Below are positions 7,518 through 16,222 of a DNA stretch of 64,000 bases, piece by piece. This DNA comes from Cronobacter dublinensis subsp. dublinensis LMG 23823 (GTDB taxonomy: Bacteria > Pseudomonadota > Gammaproteobacteria > Enterobacterales > Enterobacteriaceae). Within the stretch, counting starts at the first letter, position 1; every line of letters begins with the position of its first letter. The stretch spans positions 2,356,001 to 2,420,000 of the forward strand of contig NZ_CP012266.1 of assembly GCF_001277235.1 (NCBI RefSeq), in the 5' to 3' direction. Below the pieces are notes generated by a model. The model was not told the origin of the DNA, made no database searches, and was given only the letters and a program-made list of their open reading frames with translations. The position numbers were made by a program, and so were the translations under genes.

Positions 7518-8504
7518 ATGACTGAATACAAAGATAACCTGATTGGCGAGGCGAACCGGTTTCTTGAGGTGCTGGAGCAGGTGTCGCAGCTGGCGCCGCT
7601 CGATAAACCCGTGCTGATTATTGGCGAGCGCGGCACCGGCAAGGAGCTTATCGCCCACCGCCTGCATTATCTGTCGCGCCGCTGGCAGGGGCCGTTTATT
7701 TCGCTCAACTGCGCGGCGCTGAATGAAAACCTGCTCGATTCCGAGCTGTTCGGCCATGAGGCGGGCGCGTTTACCGGCGCGCAGAAGCGCCATCCGGGGC
7801 GCTTTGAGCGCGCCGACGGCGGCACGCTGTTTCTTGATGAGCTCGCCACCGCGCCGATGCTGGTGCAGGAAAAACTGCTGCGCGTGATTGAATATGGCGA
7901 GCTGGAGCGCGTCGGCGGCAGCCAGCCGTTGCAGGTGAACGTGCGGCTTATCTGCGCCACCAACGCCGATCTTCCGCAGTTGGTCGAAGAAGAGAAATTC
8001 CGCGCCGACCTGCTCGACCGTCTCGCCTTCGACGTGGTGCTGCTCCCTGCCCTGCGCGAGCGCGACACCGACATTATGCTACTGGCAGAACAGTTCGCTA
8101 TCCAGATGTGCCGCGAACTCGGCCTGCCGCTCTTTCCCGGCTTTAGCGAACGCGCCCGCGAGACGCTGCTGGGTTATGGCTGGCCGGGAAATATCCGCGA
8201 GCTGAAAAACGTGGTGGAGCGCTCGGTGTATCGTCACGCCAGCAGCGACGAGCCGGTGGATACGATTATCCTCGATCCGTTTCGCCGCGACACGCCGCCC
8301 CCGGCGCGGCTTAGCGCCCCCGCTCTCACAGCAAACGCGCCCACGCTGCCGCTGAACCTGCGCAAATGGCAACATGACGAGGAAAAACGGCTGCTGGAAA
8401 CGGCGTTACAGGCGGCGAAATATCACCAGAAACAGGCCGCGGAATTGTTGGGTTTGACCTACCACCAGCTGCGGGCGCTGCTGAAAAAACATGAAATTCG
8501 CTAA
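7518..8504 (+). CDS. pspF: PspF, sigma-54-dependent activator of the phage shock operon
   Basis: 328-residue bacterial enhancer-binding protein consisting of an AAA+ domain plus a DNA-binding domain, with no N-terminal sensor domain. Visible are Walker A GERGTGKE (about 32-39), the GAFTGA sigma-54 loop, Walker B GGTLFLDE, the arginine-finger region and a Fis-type helix-turn-helix at the C-terminus (QKQAAELLGLTYHQLRALLKK). PspA, not a receiver domain, controls it. The ATG at 7518 matches the E. coli start; GTG codons at 7503 and 7506 are also in frame. It is divergent from pspA, and upstream sites for the pspA promoter overlap its own promoter region. Confidence 0.95.
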   Translation: MTEYKDNLIGEANRFLEVLEQVSQLAPLDKPVLIIGERGTGKELIAHRLHYLSRRWQGPFISLNCAALNENLLDSELFGHEAGAFTGAQKRHPGRFERADGGTLFLDELATAPMLVQEKLLRVIEYGELERVGGSQPLQVNVRLICATNADLPQLVEEEKFRADLLDRLAFDVVLLPALRERDTDIMLLAEQFAIQMCRELGLPLFPGFSERARETLLGYGWPGNIRELKNVVERSVYRHASSDEPVDTIILDPFRRDTPPPARLSAPALTANAPTLPLNLRKWQHDEEKRLLETALQAAKYHQKQAAELLGLTYHQLRALLKKHEIR

Positions 8505-8601
8505 AGCCGGATACTTTTAACCCAAACGCCCGCAGAGTTTTTTACGAAGCTGCCGTAAGTGCGATACACTTTGCCTGGTGACTAAAACAACTCAAAAACT
8601 T

Positions 8602-10242
8602 ATGCGCGGAATTCTCTCCCCTTTTTTAGCGACGCTCGGGCTCCTGAGCGTACCGGCTTTTGCTGCGCCTCCCGCCGGTTCTCCTGGCGATATTCGCCAG
8701 AGCGGCTTTGTCTATTGCGTTAATGGCCAGGTCAATACGTTTAACCCCCAGAAGGCCAGCAGCGGGCTGACGGTCGATACGCTCGCCGCCCAGCTCTATG
8801 ACCGCCTGCTGGATGTCGATCCTTATACTTATCGCCTCGTGCCGGAGCTCGCCGAAAGCTGGTACAGCCCGGACGACGGCATCACCTGGCGCTTTCGGCT
8901 GCGCCCGGACGTCCAGTTCCAGCATACCCGCTGGTTTACGCCTACCCGCGCGTTTAACGCCGACGACGTGGTGTTTAGCTTCCAGCGCATTATCGACCCC
9001 AAACACCCCTGGCATAACGTCAATGGCGCAAGTTACCCCTATTTTGACAGCCTGCAGTTCGCCGATAACGTGCGCAGCGTGCGTAAGCTCGATAACCGTA
9101 CCGTGGAGTTTCGCCTGCGCCAGCCGGACGCCTCCTTTTTATGGCATCTCGCCACGCATTACGCCTCGGTGATGTCGGCGGAGTACGCCGCGACGCTTGA
9201 GCGTAGCGGCAATCAGGAAGAGCTTGACCGCGAGCCGGTCGGCACCGGGCCGTTCCGCCTCGGCGAGTATCGCGCCGGACAATTTATCCGTCTGCTGCGC
9301 CACGACGCCTACTGGCGCGGCAAACCGCAGATGCCGCAGGCGGTTATCGATCTCGGCTCCGGCGGCACCGGGCGGCTTTCCAAATTGCTGACCGGCGAGT
9401 GCGACGTGCTCGCCTGGCCTGCCGCGAGCCAGCTTACGAGCCTCAGAGACGATCCGCGCCTGCGCCTGACGCTGCGCCCCGGCATGAATATCGCCTATCT
9501 GGCGTTTAATACGCACAAGCCGCCGCTCGATAATCCGAAGGTACGCCACGCGCTGGCGCTCGCCATTAACAACCAGCGCCTGATGCAGTCCATCTATTAC
9601 GGTACGGCGGAAACCGCCGCCTCGATTTTGCCGCGCGCCTCCTGGGCGTATGACAACAACGCCAAAATCACCGAATACAACCCGGATAAATCGCGCGCGC
9701 AGCTTAAAGCGCTGGGGCTTGAAAACCTGACGCTGCAACTTTGGGTGCCCACCAGCTCGCAGGCGTGGAACCCGAGCCCGCTGAAAACCGCCGAGCTGTT
9801 GCAGGCGGATCTGGCGCAGGTTGGCGTCACCGTTGAGATTGTGCCGGTGGAGGGCCGTTTTCAGGAGGCCCGGCTGATGGACATGAATCACGACCTGACG
9901 CTCGCGGGTTGGTCGACAGACAGCAACGACCCGGACAGCTTCTTCCGCCCGCTGCTGAGCTGCGCGGCTATTCGCTCGCAAACCAATTACGCCCACTGGT
10001 GCGACCGCGATTTCGACGGCGTGTTGCAGTCGGCGCTCTCCTCGCAGCAGCTGGCCTACCGCATCGAAGCTTATACCCGCGCCCAGACCATTCTCGCCGA
10101 ACAGCTGCCGGTGCTGCCGCTGGCGTCATCGCTGCGGCTGCAGGCGTATCGTTACGATATGAAAGGCCTGGTGCTGAGCCCGTTCGGCAACGCCTCGTTC
10201 GCGGGCGTCTCACGTGAAGTCACAGAGGACAAACAGCCATGA
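8602..10242 (+). CDS. sapA: SapA, periplasmic peptide-binding protein
   Basis: About 546 residues, of the extracellular solute-binding family 5 (DppA/OppA-like). A signal peptide ends near AFA|AP, and the conserved FNPQKASSGLTVDTLAAQLYD block follows. SapA binds antimicrobial peptides (and haem in some species) for import through SapBCDF, and in E. coli the complex has also been linked to putrescine export. I prefer the ATG at 8602, in line with E. coli SapA. The frame extends to a GTG at 8578, and neither start has a strong ribosome site. The gene overlaps sapB by four bases. Confidence 0.93.
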   Translation: MRGILSPFLATLGLLSVPAFAAPPAGSPGDIRQSGFVYCVNGQVNTFNPQKASSGLTVDTLAAQLYDRLLDVDPYTYRLVPELAESWYSPDDGITWRFRLRPDVQFQHTRWFTPTRAFNADDVVFSFQRIIDPKHPWHNVNGASYPYFDSLQFADNVRSVRKLDNRTVEFRLRQPDASFLWHLATHYASVMSAEYAATLERSGNQEELDREPVGTGPFRLGEYRAGQFIRLLRHDAYWRGKPQMPQAVIDLGSGGTGRLSKLLTGECDVLAWPAASQLTSLRDDPRLRLTLRPGMNIAYLAFNTHKPPLDNPKVRHALALAINNQRLMQSIYYGTAETAASILPRASWAYDNNAKITEYNPDKSRAQLKALGLENLTLQLWVPTSSQAWNPSPLKTAELLQADLAQVGVTVEIVPVEGRFQEARLMDMNHDLTLAGWSTDSNDPDSFFRPLLSCAAIRSQTNYAHWCDRDFDGVLQSALSSQQLAYRIEAYTRAQTILAEQLPVLPLASSLRLQAYRYDMKGLVLSPFGNASFAGVSREVTEDKQP

Positions 10243-11204
10243 TTATCTTTACCCTGCGCCGGCTGGTGCTGCTGGTTATCACGCTGTTTTTCCTGACGAT
10301 GGTCGGCTTCTGCCTGAGCTATTTCACGCCCCACGCGCCGCTGCAGGGCGCGTCGTTCTGGAACGCCTGGCTGTTCTGGTGCGACAGCGTGCTGCACTGG
10401 GATTTCGGCGTCTCCAGCATTAACGGGCAGCTTATCTCCACCCAACTGCGCGAGGTGTTCCCGGCGACGATGGAGCTTTGCTTCCTGGCGTTCGGGCTGG
10501 CCCTGCTGGTGGGGATTCCGGTCGGCATGGCGGCGGGCATTCTGCGCCATAAATGGCAGGATAAACTTATCAGCGCGTTCGCACTGCTCGGCTTTTCGAT
10601 CCCGGTGTTCTGGCTGGCGCTGCTGTTTACCCTCTTCTTTTCGCTGACGCTCGGCTGGTTCCCGGTGTCGGGGCGCTTTGATCTGCTCTATGAAGTGAAA
10701 TCGGTGACGGGGTTCGCCCTGATTGACGCCTGGCTGTCTGATTCGCCGTGGCGTCACGAGATGATTTTAAGCGCGCTGCGCCATATGGTGCTGCCGGTGC
10801 TGACGCTCGCGGTCGCGCCGACCACCGAGGTGATCCGCCTGGTGCGCGTCAGCACGGTTGAAATTCTGGAGCGCAACTACATCAAAGCGGCGGCCACGCG
10901 CGGTCTCTCGCGCCTGACTATCCTGCGCCGCCATGTGCTGCACAACGCGCTGCCGCCGGTTATCCCGCGTCTCGGCCTGCAATTCTCCACCATGCTGACG
11001 CTCGCGATGATCACCGAAATGGTGTTCAGCTGGCCAGGGCTTGGCCGCTGGCTGATTAACGCTATCCGTCAACAGGACTACGCCGCGATCTCAGCGGGCG
11101 TAATGGTGATTGGTTCGCTGGTTATTCTGGTGAACGTGCTGTCAGATATTGTGGGCGCGCTGGCGAACCCGTTGAAACATAAGGAATGGTATGCCTTACG
11201 ATAG
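10239..11204 (+). CDS. sapB: SapB, ABC transporter permease
   Basis: 321-residue DppB/OppB-type permease with an N-terminal membrane helix (MIIFTLRRLVLLVITLFFLT), five further hydrophobic segments and the permease coupling motif in AAATRGLSRLTILRRHVL. It forms the inner-membrane channel with SapC. It overlaps sapA (ATGA) upstream and sapC by 14 bases downstream, so translation of the transporter genes is tightly linked. Confidence 0.96.
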   Translation: MIIFTLRRLVLLVITLFFLTMVGFCLSYFTPHAPLQGASFWNAWLFWCDSVLHWDFGVSSINGQLISTQLREVFPATMELCFLAFGLALLVGIPVGMAAGILRHKWQDKLISAFALLGFSIPVFWLALLFTLFFSLTLGWFPVSGRFDLLYEVKSVTGFALIDAWLSDSPWRHEMILSALRHMVLPVLTLAVAPTTEVIRLVRVSTVEILERNYIKAAATRGLSRLTILRRHVLHNALPPVIPRLGLQFSTMLTLAMITEMVFSWPGLGRWLINAIRQQDYAAISAGVMVIGSLVILVNVLSDIVGALANPLKHKEWYALR

Positions 11205-12081
11205 CGTCTATCGCGAGAAACGCCCGCCGGGCGCGCTGCGCACCGTCTGGCGCAAATTTTATGGCGACACCGTGGCGATGGTGGGCCTTTACGGCTGTGC
11301 GGGCCTGGTGCTACTGTGCGTGTTTGGCCGGGTGTTCGCGCCCTACGGCATCGACCAGCAGTTCCTCGGCTATCAACTGCTGCCGCCGTCCTGGTCGCGC
11401 TACGGTGAAGTCTCGTTCTTCCTCGGTACCGACGATTTAGGGCGCGACTTGTTAAGCCGTCTGCTGAGCGGCGCGGCGCCCACCATCGGCGGCGCGTTCG
11501 TGGTGACGCTCGCCGCGACGGTCTGCGGGCTGCTGCTGGGCGTGCTGGCGGGCGCGACCCACGGCCTGCGCTCGGCGGTGCTGAATCACGTGCTCGATAC
11601 GCTGCTGTCAATTCCCTCCCTGCTGCTGGCGATTATCGTGGTCGCCTTCGCCGGGCCGCAGTTAAGCCACGCGATGCTGGCCGTCTGGCTGGCGCTGGTG
11701 CCGCGTATGGTGCGTTCGGTCTACAGCATGGTGCATGACGAGCTGGAAAAAGAGTATGTCATCGCCGCGCGCCTCGACGGCGCCACCACCTTTAATATTC
11801 TGCTGTTCGCCGTGCTGCCGAACACTGCGTCGCTGCTGGTGGGCGAAATCACCCGCGCGCTGTCGATTGCGATTCTGGATATCGCGGCGCTCGGTTTTCT
11901 GGATCTCGGCGCGCAGCTGCCTTCGCCCGAATGGGGCGCGATGCTGGGCGACGCGCTGGAGCTTATTTACGTCGCGCCCTGGACGGTAATGCTGCCGGGT
12001 GCGGCAATTATGGTGAGCGTTTTGCTGGTGAATCTGCTGGGCGACGGTATTCGTCGCGCCATTGACGCGGGGGTGGAGTAA
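11191..12081 (+). CDS. sapC: SapC, ABC transporter permease
   Basis: 296-residue DppC/OppC-type permease with an N-terminal cytosolic stretch before the first membrane helix and the coupling segment AARLDGATTFNILLFAVLPN. It pairs with SapB. Its start lies inside the end of sapB and its stop overlaps the sapD start by one base (TAATG). Confidence 0.96.
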   Translation: MPYDSVYREKRPPGALRTVWRKFYGDTVAMVGLYGCAGLVLLCVFGRVFAPYGIDQQFLGYQLLPPSWSRYGEVSFFLGTDDLGRDLLSRLLSGAAPTIGGAFVVTLAATVCGLLLGVLAGATHGLRSAVLNHVLDTLLSIPSLLLAIIVVAFAGPQLSHAMLAVWLALVPRMVRSVYSMVHDELEKEYVIAARLDGATTFNILLFAVLPNTASLLVGEITRALSIAILDIAALGFLDLGAQLPSPEWGAMLGDALELIYVAPWTVMLPGAAIMVSVLLVNLLGDGIRRAIDAGVE

Positions 12082-13073
12082 TGCCGCTGCTTGATATCCG
12101 CAATCTGACGATTGAATTTAAAACCAGCGAAGGCTGGGTGAAAGCGGTGGATCGTGTCAGCCTGAGCCTGCCGGAAGGCGAGATTCGCGGTCTGGTCGGG
12201 GAGTCAGGCTCCGGCAAGAGCCTTATCGCCAAAGCGATTTGCGGGGTCGCCAAAGACAACTGGCGCATTACCGCCGACCGTATGCGGTTTGATGATATCG
12301 ACCTGCTGCGCCTCTCGCATCGCGAGCGCCGCCGTCTGGTCGGCCATAACGTGTCGATGATTTTTCAGGAGCCGCAATCCTGTCTCGATCCGTCGGAGAA
12401 AATCGGCCGCCAGCTGATGCAAAACATTCCCGGCTGGACTTACAAAGGCCGCTGGTGGCAGCGTTTTGGCTGGCGCAAGCGCCGGGCCATCGAGCTGCTG
12501 CACCGTGTGGGGATTAAAGATCACACAGACGCCATGCGCAGTTTCCCTTACGAGCTGACCGAAGGCGAGTGTCAGAAGGTGATGATCGCCATCGCGCTCG
12601 CCAACCAGCCGCGCCTGCTGATTGCCGATGAGCCGACCAACGCGATGGAGCCGACCACCCAGGCGCAGATTTTCCGCCTGCTCTCCCGGCTCAACCAGAA
12701 TAACAACACCACGATTCTGCTCATCAGCCACGATTTACAGATGCTGAGCCAGTGGGCCAACCGCATCGACGTGCTTTACTGCGGCCAGACGGTGGAAACC
12801 GCGCCGAGTGAGGAGCTTATCTCGACGCCGCATCATCCATACACTCAGGCGCTGATCCGCGCCATCCCGGACTTCGGCAGCGCGATGCCGCATAAAAGCC
12901 GCCTCAACACGCTGCCGGGCGCGATCCCGCTGCTTGAGCATTTGCCGATCGGCTGCCGTCTCGGACCGCGTTGCCCGTACGCCCAGCGCAAATGCATCGA
13001 AACCCCGCGTCTCGACGGGCCGAAAAATCATCTTTTCGCCTGCCATTTCCCGCTGAACATGGAGAGAGAGTGA
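12081..13073 (+). CDS. sapD: SapD, ABC transporter ATPase
   Basis: 330-residue oligopeptide-type ATPase with Walker A GESGSGKS (about residues 40-47) and Walker B LLIADEPT. The signature region is degenerate: it reads LTEGECQK rather than LSGGQ, as in the known SapD. The C-terminal oligopeptide-transporter domain has the cysteine-containing CRLGPRCPYAQRKC segment. E. coli SapD also supports Trk potassium uptake. It lies immediately between sapC and sapF. Confidence 0.95.
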   Translation: MPLLDIRNLTIEFKTSEGWVKAVDRVSLSLPEGEIRGLVGESGSGKSLIAKAICGVAKDNWRITADRMRFDDIDLLRLSHRERRRLVGHNVSMIFQEPQSCLDPSEKIGRQLMQNIPGWTYKGRWWQRFGWRKRRAIELLHRVGIKDHTDAMRSFPYELTEGECQKVMIAIALANQPRLLIADEPTNAMEPTTQAQIFRLLSRLNQNNNTTILLISHDLQMLSQWANRIDVLYCGQTVETAPSEELISTPHHPYTQALIRAIPDFGSAMPHKSRLNTLPGAIPLLEHLPIGCRLGPRCPYAQRKCIETPRLDGPKNHLFACHFPLNMERE

Positions 13074-13074
13074 A

Positions 13075-13881
13075 ATGGTGGAAACGCTTTTGCAGGTTCG
13101 CAACCTGAGCAAAACCTACCGCTACCGGACCGGCTGGTTTCGCCGCCAGACCGTCGAGGCGGTGAAGCCGCTGAGCTTTACGCTCCGCGAGCGCCAGACG
13201 CTGGCGATTATCGGCGAGAACGGCTCCGGCAAATCCACGCTCGCCAAAATGCTGGCGGGAATGGTAGCCCCGACCACCGGCGAACTGGTGATTGACGATC
13301 ATCCGCTGACGTTCGGCGACTATTCGTTTCGCAGCCAGCGCATTCGCATGATTTTCCAGGACCCGTCGACATCGCTGAATCCTCGCCAGCGCATTTCGCA
13401 AATCCTGGATTTCCCGCTGCGGCTTAATACCGATCTTGAGCCGGACGCCCGCGCGAAACGCATCAAAGAGACGCTGCGCATGGTGGGCCTGCTGCCCGAT
13501 CACGTCAGCTACTATCCGCATATGCTGGCGCCAGGGCAGAAACAGCGTCTGGGCCTCGCGCGCGCGCTGATCCTGCGCCCGAAAGTCATCATCGCCGACG
13601 AGGCGCTGGCGTCGCTCGATATGTCGATGCGTTCGCAGTTAATCAACCTGATGCTGGAATTACAGGAAAAACAGGGTATCTCTTATATTTATGTCACCCA
13701 GCATATCGGCATGATGAAACACATCAGCGATCAGGTGATGGTGATGCATCAGGGCGAGGTGGTCGAGCGCGGCAGCACTGCCGACGTGCTCGCCTCCCCG
13801 CTGCATGATTTAACCAAACGGCTTATCGCCAGCCATTTCGGCGAAGCGTTAACCGCCGATGCCTGGCGAAAAGACCGTTAA
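13075..13881 (+). CDS. sapF: SapF, ABC transporter ATPase
   Basis: 268-residue second ATPase of the Sap importer, with Walker A GENGSGKS and Walker B VIIADEAL. The signature is altered (MLAPGQKQRLGLARAL), a feature shared with E. coli SapF. It begins one base after the sapD stop. I see no clear terminator before the fabI promoter at 13904. Confidence 0.95.
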   Translation: MVETLLQVRNLSKTYRYRTGWFRRQTVEAVKPLSFTLRERQTLAIIGENGSGKSTLAKMLAGMVAPTTGELVIDDHPLTFGDYSFRSQRIRMIFQDPSTSLNPRQRISQILDFPLRLNTDLEPDARAKRIKETLRMVGLLPDHVSYYPHMLAPGQKQRLGLARALILRPKVIIADEALASLDMSMRSQLINLMLELQEKQGISYIYVTQHIGMMKHISDQVMVMHQGEVVERGSTADVLASPLHDLTKRLIASHFGEALTADAWRKDR

Positions 13882-13903
13882 TCCGCCATCTGTAGTGGTC
13901 GGA

Positions 13904-13932
13904 TTAACTCATCCGGCGAGTCATGTTAGAAT
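13904..13932 (+). promoter_or_regulatory. Candidate sigma-70 promoter of fabI
   Basis: TTAACT (13904-13909), a 17-base spacer and TAGAAT (13927-13932), 70 bases before the fabI start. Spacing and -10 are good and the -35 is partial. It fits fabI being transcribed on its own. Confidence 0.5.
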
Positions 13933-14001
13933 CGCCGCGTTTTAACGACGGCTGGCGCTTTCGGCCTGCCGCCATAACAATGACGATAAGGATTAAAAGC
14001 T

Positions 14002-14790
14002 ATGGGTTTTCTTACCGGTAAGCGCATTCTGGTGACTGGCGTTGCCAGCAAACTGTCCATCGCGTACGGTATCGCACAGGCTATGCACCGTGAAGGGGCT
14101 GAACTGGCGTTCACCTACCAGAACGACAAGCTGAAAGGCCGCGTGGAAGAGTTTGCCGCTCAACTGGACTCCAGCATCGTGCTGCCGTGTGACGTTGCGG
14201 AAGATGAAAGCATCGACGCGCTGTTCACCGAGCTTGCCAAAGTCTGGCCGAAATTCGACGGTTTCGTGCACTCCATCGGTTTCGCTCCGGCTGACCAGTT
14301 GGATGGCGACTACGTTAACGCCGTGACCCGTGAAGGCTTCAAAATCGCGCACGACATCAGCGCCTACAGCTTTGTGGCAATGGCGAAAGCCTGCCGCGCG
14401 ATGCTGAACCCGAACGCGGCCCTGCTGACGCTCTCCTACCTGGGTGCCGAGCGCGCTATCCCGAACTACAACGTGATGGGTCTGGCGAAAGCGTCTCTGG
14501 AAGCGAACGTGCGCTACATGGCGAACGCTATGGGCCCGGAAGGCGTGCGCGTTAACGCCATCTCCGCAGGCCCGATCCGCACCCTGGCGGCGTCCGGCAT
14601 TAAAGATTTCCGTAAGATGCTGGCGCACTGCGAAGCGGTCACCCCGATCCGCCGCACCGTCACCATCGAAGACGTGGGTAACTCCGCCGCATTCCTGTGT
14701 TCCGACCTCTCCGGCGGCATCACTGGCGAAGTGGTACACGTTGACGGCGGCTTCAGCATCGCCGCGATGAACGAGCTGGAACTGAAATAA
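14002..14790 (+). CDS. fabI: Enoyl-[acyl-carrier-protein] reductase (NADH), FabI
   Basis: 262 residues, the same length as E. coli FabI. It reduces trans-2-enoyl-ACP in each round of fatty-acid elongation. The catalytic set Tyr146, Tyr156 and Lys163 is present (SYLGAERAIPNYNVMGLAK). Gly93 in SIGFA, the residue changed in triclosan-resistant mutants, is wild type. AAGGA lies before the ATG. The gene has its own promoter and a strong terminator. The DSF synthase RpfF encoded nearby also draws on acyl-ACP substrates. Confidence 0.98.
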   Translation: MGFLTGKRILVTGVASKLSIAYGIAQAMHREGAELAFTYQNDKLKGRVEEFAAQLDSSIVLPCDVAEDESIDALFTELAKVWPKFDGFVHSIGFAPADQLDGDYVNAVTREGFKIAHDISAYSFVAMAKACRAMLNPNAALLTLSYLGAERAIPNYNVMGLAKASLEANVRYMANAMGPEGVRVNAISAGPIRTLAASGIKDFRKMLAHCEAVTPIRRTVTIEDVGNSAAFLCSDLSGGITGEVVHVDGGFSIAAMNELELK

Positions 14791-14808
14791 TCTCCCGCTT
14801 TCTCGCAC

Positions 14809-14838
14809 AAGGGCAGGTTTTCAACCTGCCCTTTTTAT
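14809..14838 (+). terminator. fabI terminator
   Basis: GGGCAGGTT and AACCTGCCC arms around a short loop, followed by TTTTTATTT, 19 bases after the fabI stop. Confidence 0.85.
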
Positions 14839-14979
14839 TTATGCCTTTCTGATATTTGTTATCACCGAACAATCTTTTATCGCTGTGACGTGTTACGCCA
14901 GGATAGTCGTGCATGACCTGCCCGACGCCGCGTATTGTTTCCGCCGTTCCGGGCGCTCATTTTCAGACAAGGAACGACC

Positions 14980-16134
14980 ATGGAACAACGCCGCCTTACC
15001 GGCAAAAGCCACTGGTATCATGAAACCCAGTCCAGCCTCTGTCCGGCAGATCCGCTGCCGTTAGTTCCCGAAGCCGCGAAGGTGGAGGACCGTTTTCTGC
15101 TCGACCTGCCGCTGGACGACGAACAACGCGTGGCACACGCGCCGTGGTGCGAGGCTGCCCGCGCGCTCATTCCGTCGCTGCTGCCTGTGAAGCACCCTGT
15201 TACCCGCCTGCATACGCTCAGCGTCTATGACCGCCTCAGCACCGCGCTTACGGCGGCGCAGGTCTATGGCGTCCAGCGGTTGTGCAACCACTACGCCGCG
15301 CGTCTGGCGCCGGAGCCGGGACCCGACTCGTCGCGCGAAAGTAACCGCCGCCTGACCCAGCTCACCCAGACCGCCCGCCAGCTGGCGAGCTCGCCGACGC
15401 TGATTGACAGCGCCGCCCGCGCGCAGCTGGAAGACGCGGGCCTGTCGGTACATGACATTATTACCTTTACCCAGATTATCGGTTTTGTGGGCTTCCAGGC
15501 CCGCGCGGTGGCGCTGTTGCAGGCGCAACCCGGCCAGCCCGCGCGCTGGCTGCCGGGCATCGACATGCAGCAGGACGCGCCCGCCGCAGCCTTTGCCGCG
15601 CCTGAACCGCGCTGGCTGCCGGATCTGCCGACGCTCGAAATGGGCTGGGCGAGCGCCGAACAGCAGGCGGCGTATAACGCCGCGCTCGACGAGCCGCTGC
15701 TGCAACCGATGCTGTCGCTGCTGGTGCACGACGCCGCGGCGCTCCAGGGACTCCCGGCGCTGCTTAACGCCCTGCGCGCAGAGACAAACGAACAGGACGT
15801 GGCGCTGGTGGCCATGCTCAGCGCGCGCATCAACGGCAGCAGCAGCTGTTTTGACGAGGCTGCCCGCCGCTGGCGCGGTGAGCCCAATCTCCCGGACGCG
15901 ATGCGCAACGGCGAACGGGCGCTGCTCGCCTGGAGCCACCATCATCCGCGCGAGCGCGCCGTTATTCAGGCGATGCAGACGCTCACCCGCGCGCCGGCGC
16001 GTTTCAGCCATACGCAGTTGCAGCCGCTCGTGGAGGCAGGCGTTGACGCCAACGCGGCGGTGCGCCTGCTCGCCTGTGGCAGTCTCTGCGGCTGGGTGAA
16101 CCGTCTGCGTCTCGCCCTTGGCGTAACGGCGTAG
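14980..16134 (+). CDS. yciW: YciW, CMD/alkylhydroperoxidase-like domain protein
   Basis: 384 residues. It begins MEQRRLTGKSHWYHETQSS as in E. coli YciW and is rich in Ala and Leu helices, with a predicted AhpD/carboxymuconolactone-decarboxylase-like fold. No CxxC pair typical of AhpD is visible, so the peroxidase name should be used with care. In E. coli the gene has been linked to cysteine/methionine metabolism. The ATG at 14980 has AAGGAA before it; the frame is open further upstream but has no ribosome site. Placement between fabI and rnb is as in E. coli. Confidence 0.85.
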   Translation: MEQRRLTGKSHWYHETQSSLCPADPLPLVPEAAKVEDRFLLDLPLDDEQRVAHAPWCEAARALIPSLLPVKHPVTRLHTLSVYDRLSTALTAAQVYGVQRLCNHYAARLAPEPGPDSSRESNRRLTQLTQTARQLASSPTLIDSAARAQLEDAGLSVHDIITFTQIIGFVGFQARAVALLQAQPGQPARWLPGIDMQQDAPAAAFAAPEPRWLPDLPTLEMGWASAEQQAAYNAALDEPLLQPMLSLLVHDAAALQGLPALLNALRAETNEQDVALVAMLSARINGSSSCFDEAARRWRGEPNLPDAMRNGERALLAWSHHHPRERAVIQAMQTLTRAPARFSHTQLQPLVEAGVDANAAVRLLACGSLCGWVNRLRLALGVTA

Positions 16135-16222
16135 CGCCGCGTGTGCCGAAAGAGCGCTTGCCGGGAGGCGCGCAATCGCGTAAAACTGTCAGCCGCTCTT
16201 TTGGCCACGAAAATTCGACACT

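Noticed and set aside
16150..16205. AAGAGCG...CGCTCTT arms before rnb considered as a terminator of yciW
   Set aside because: The loop is over 40 bases and the T-run is short, so a stable terminator is doubtful.
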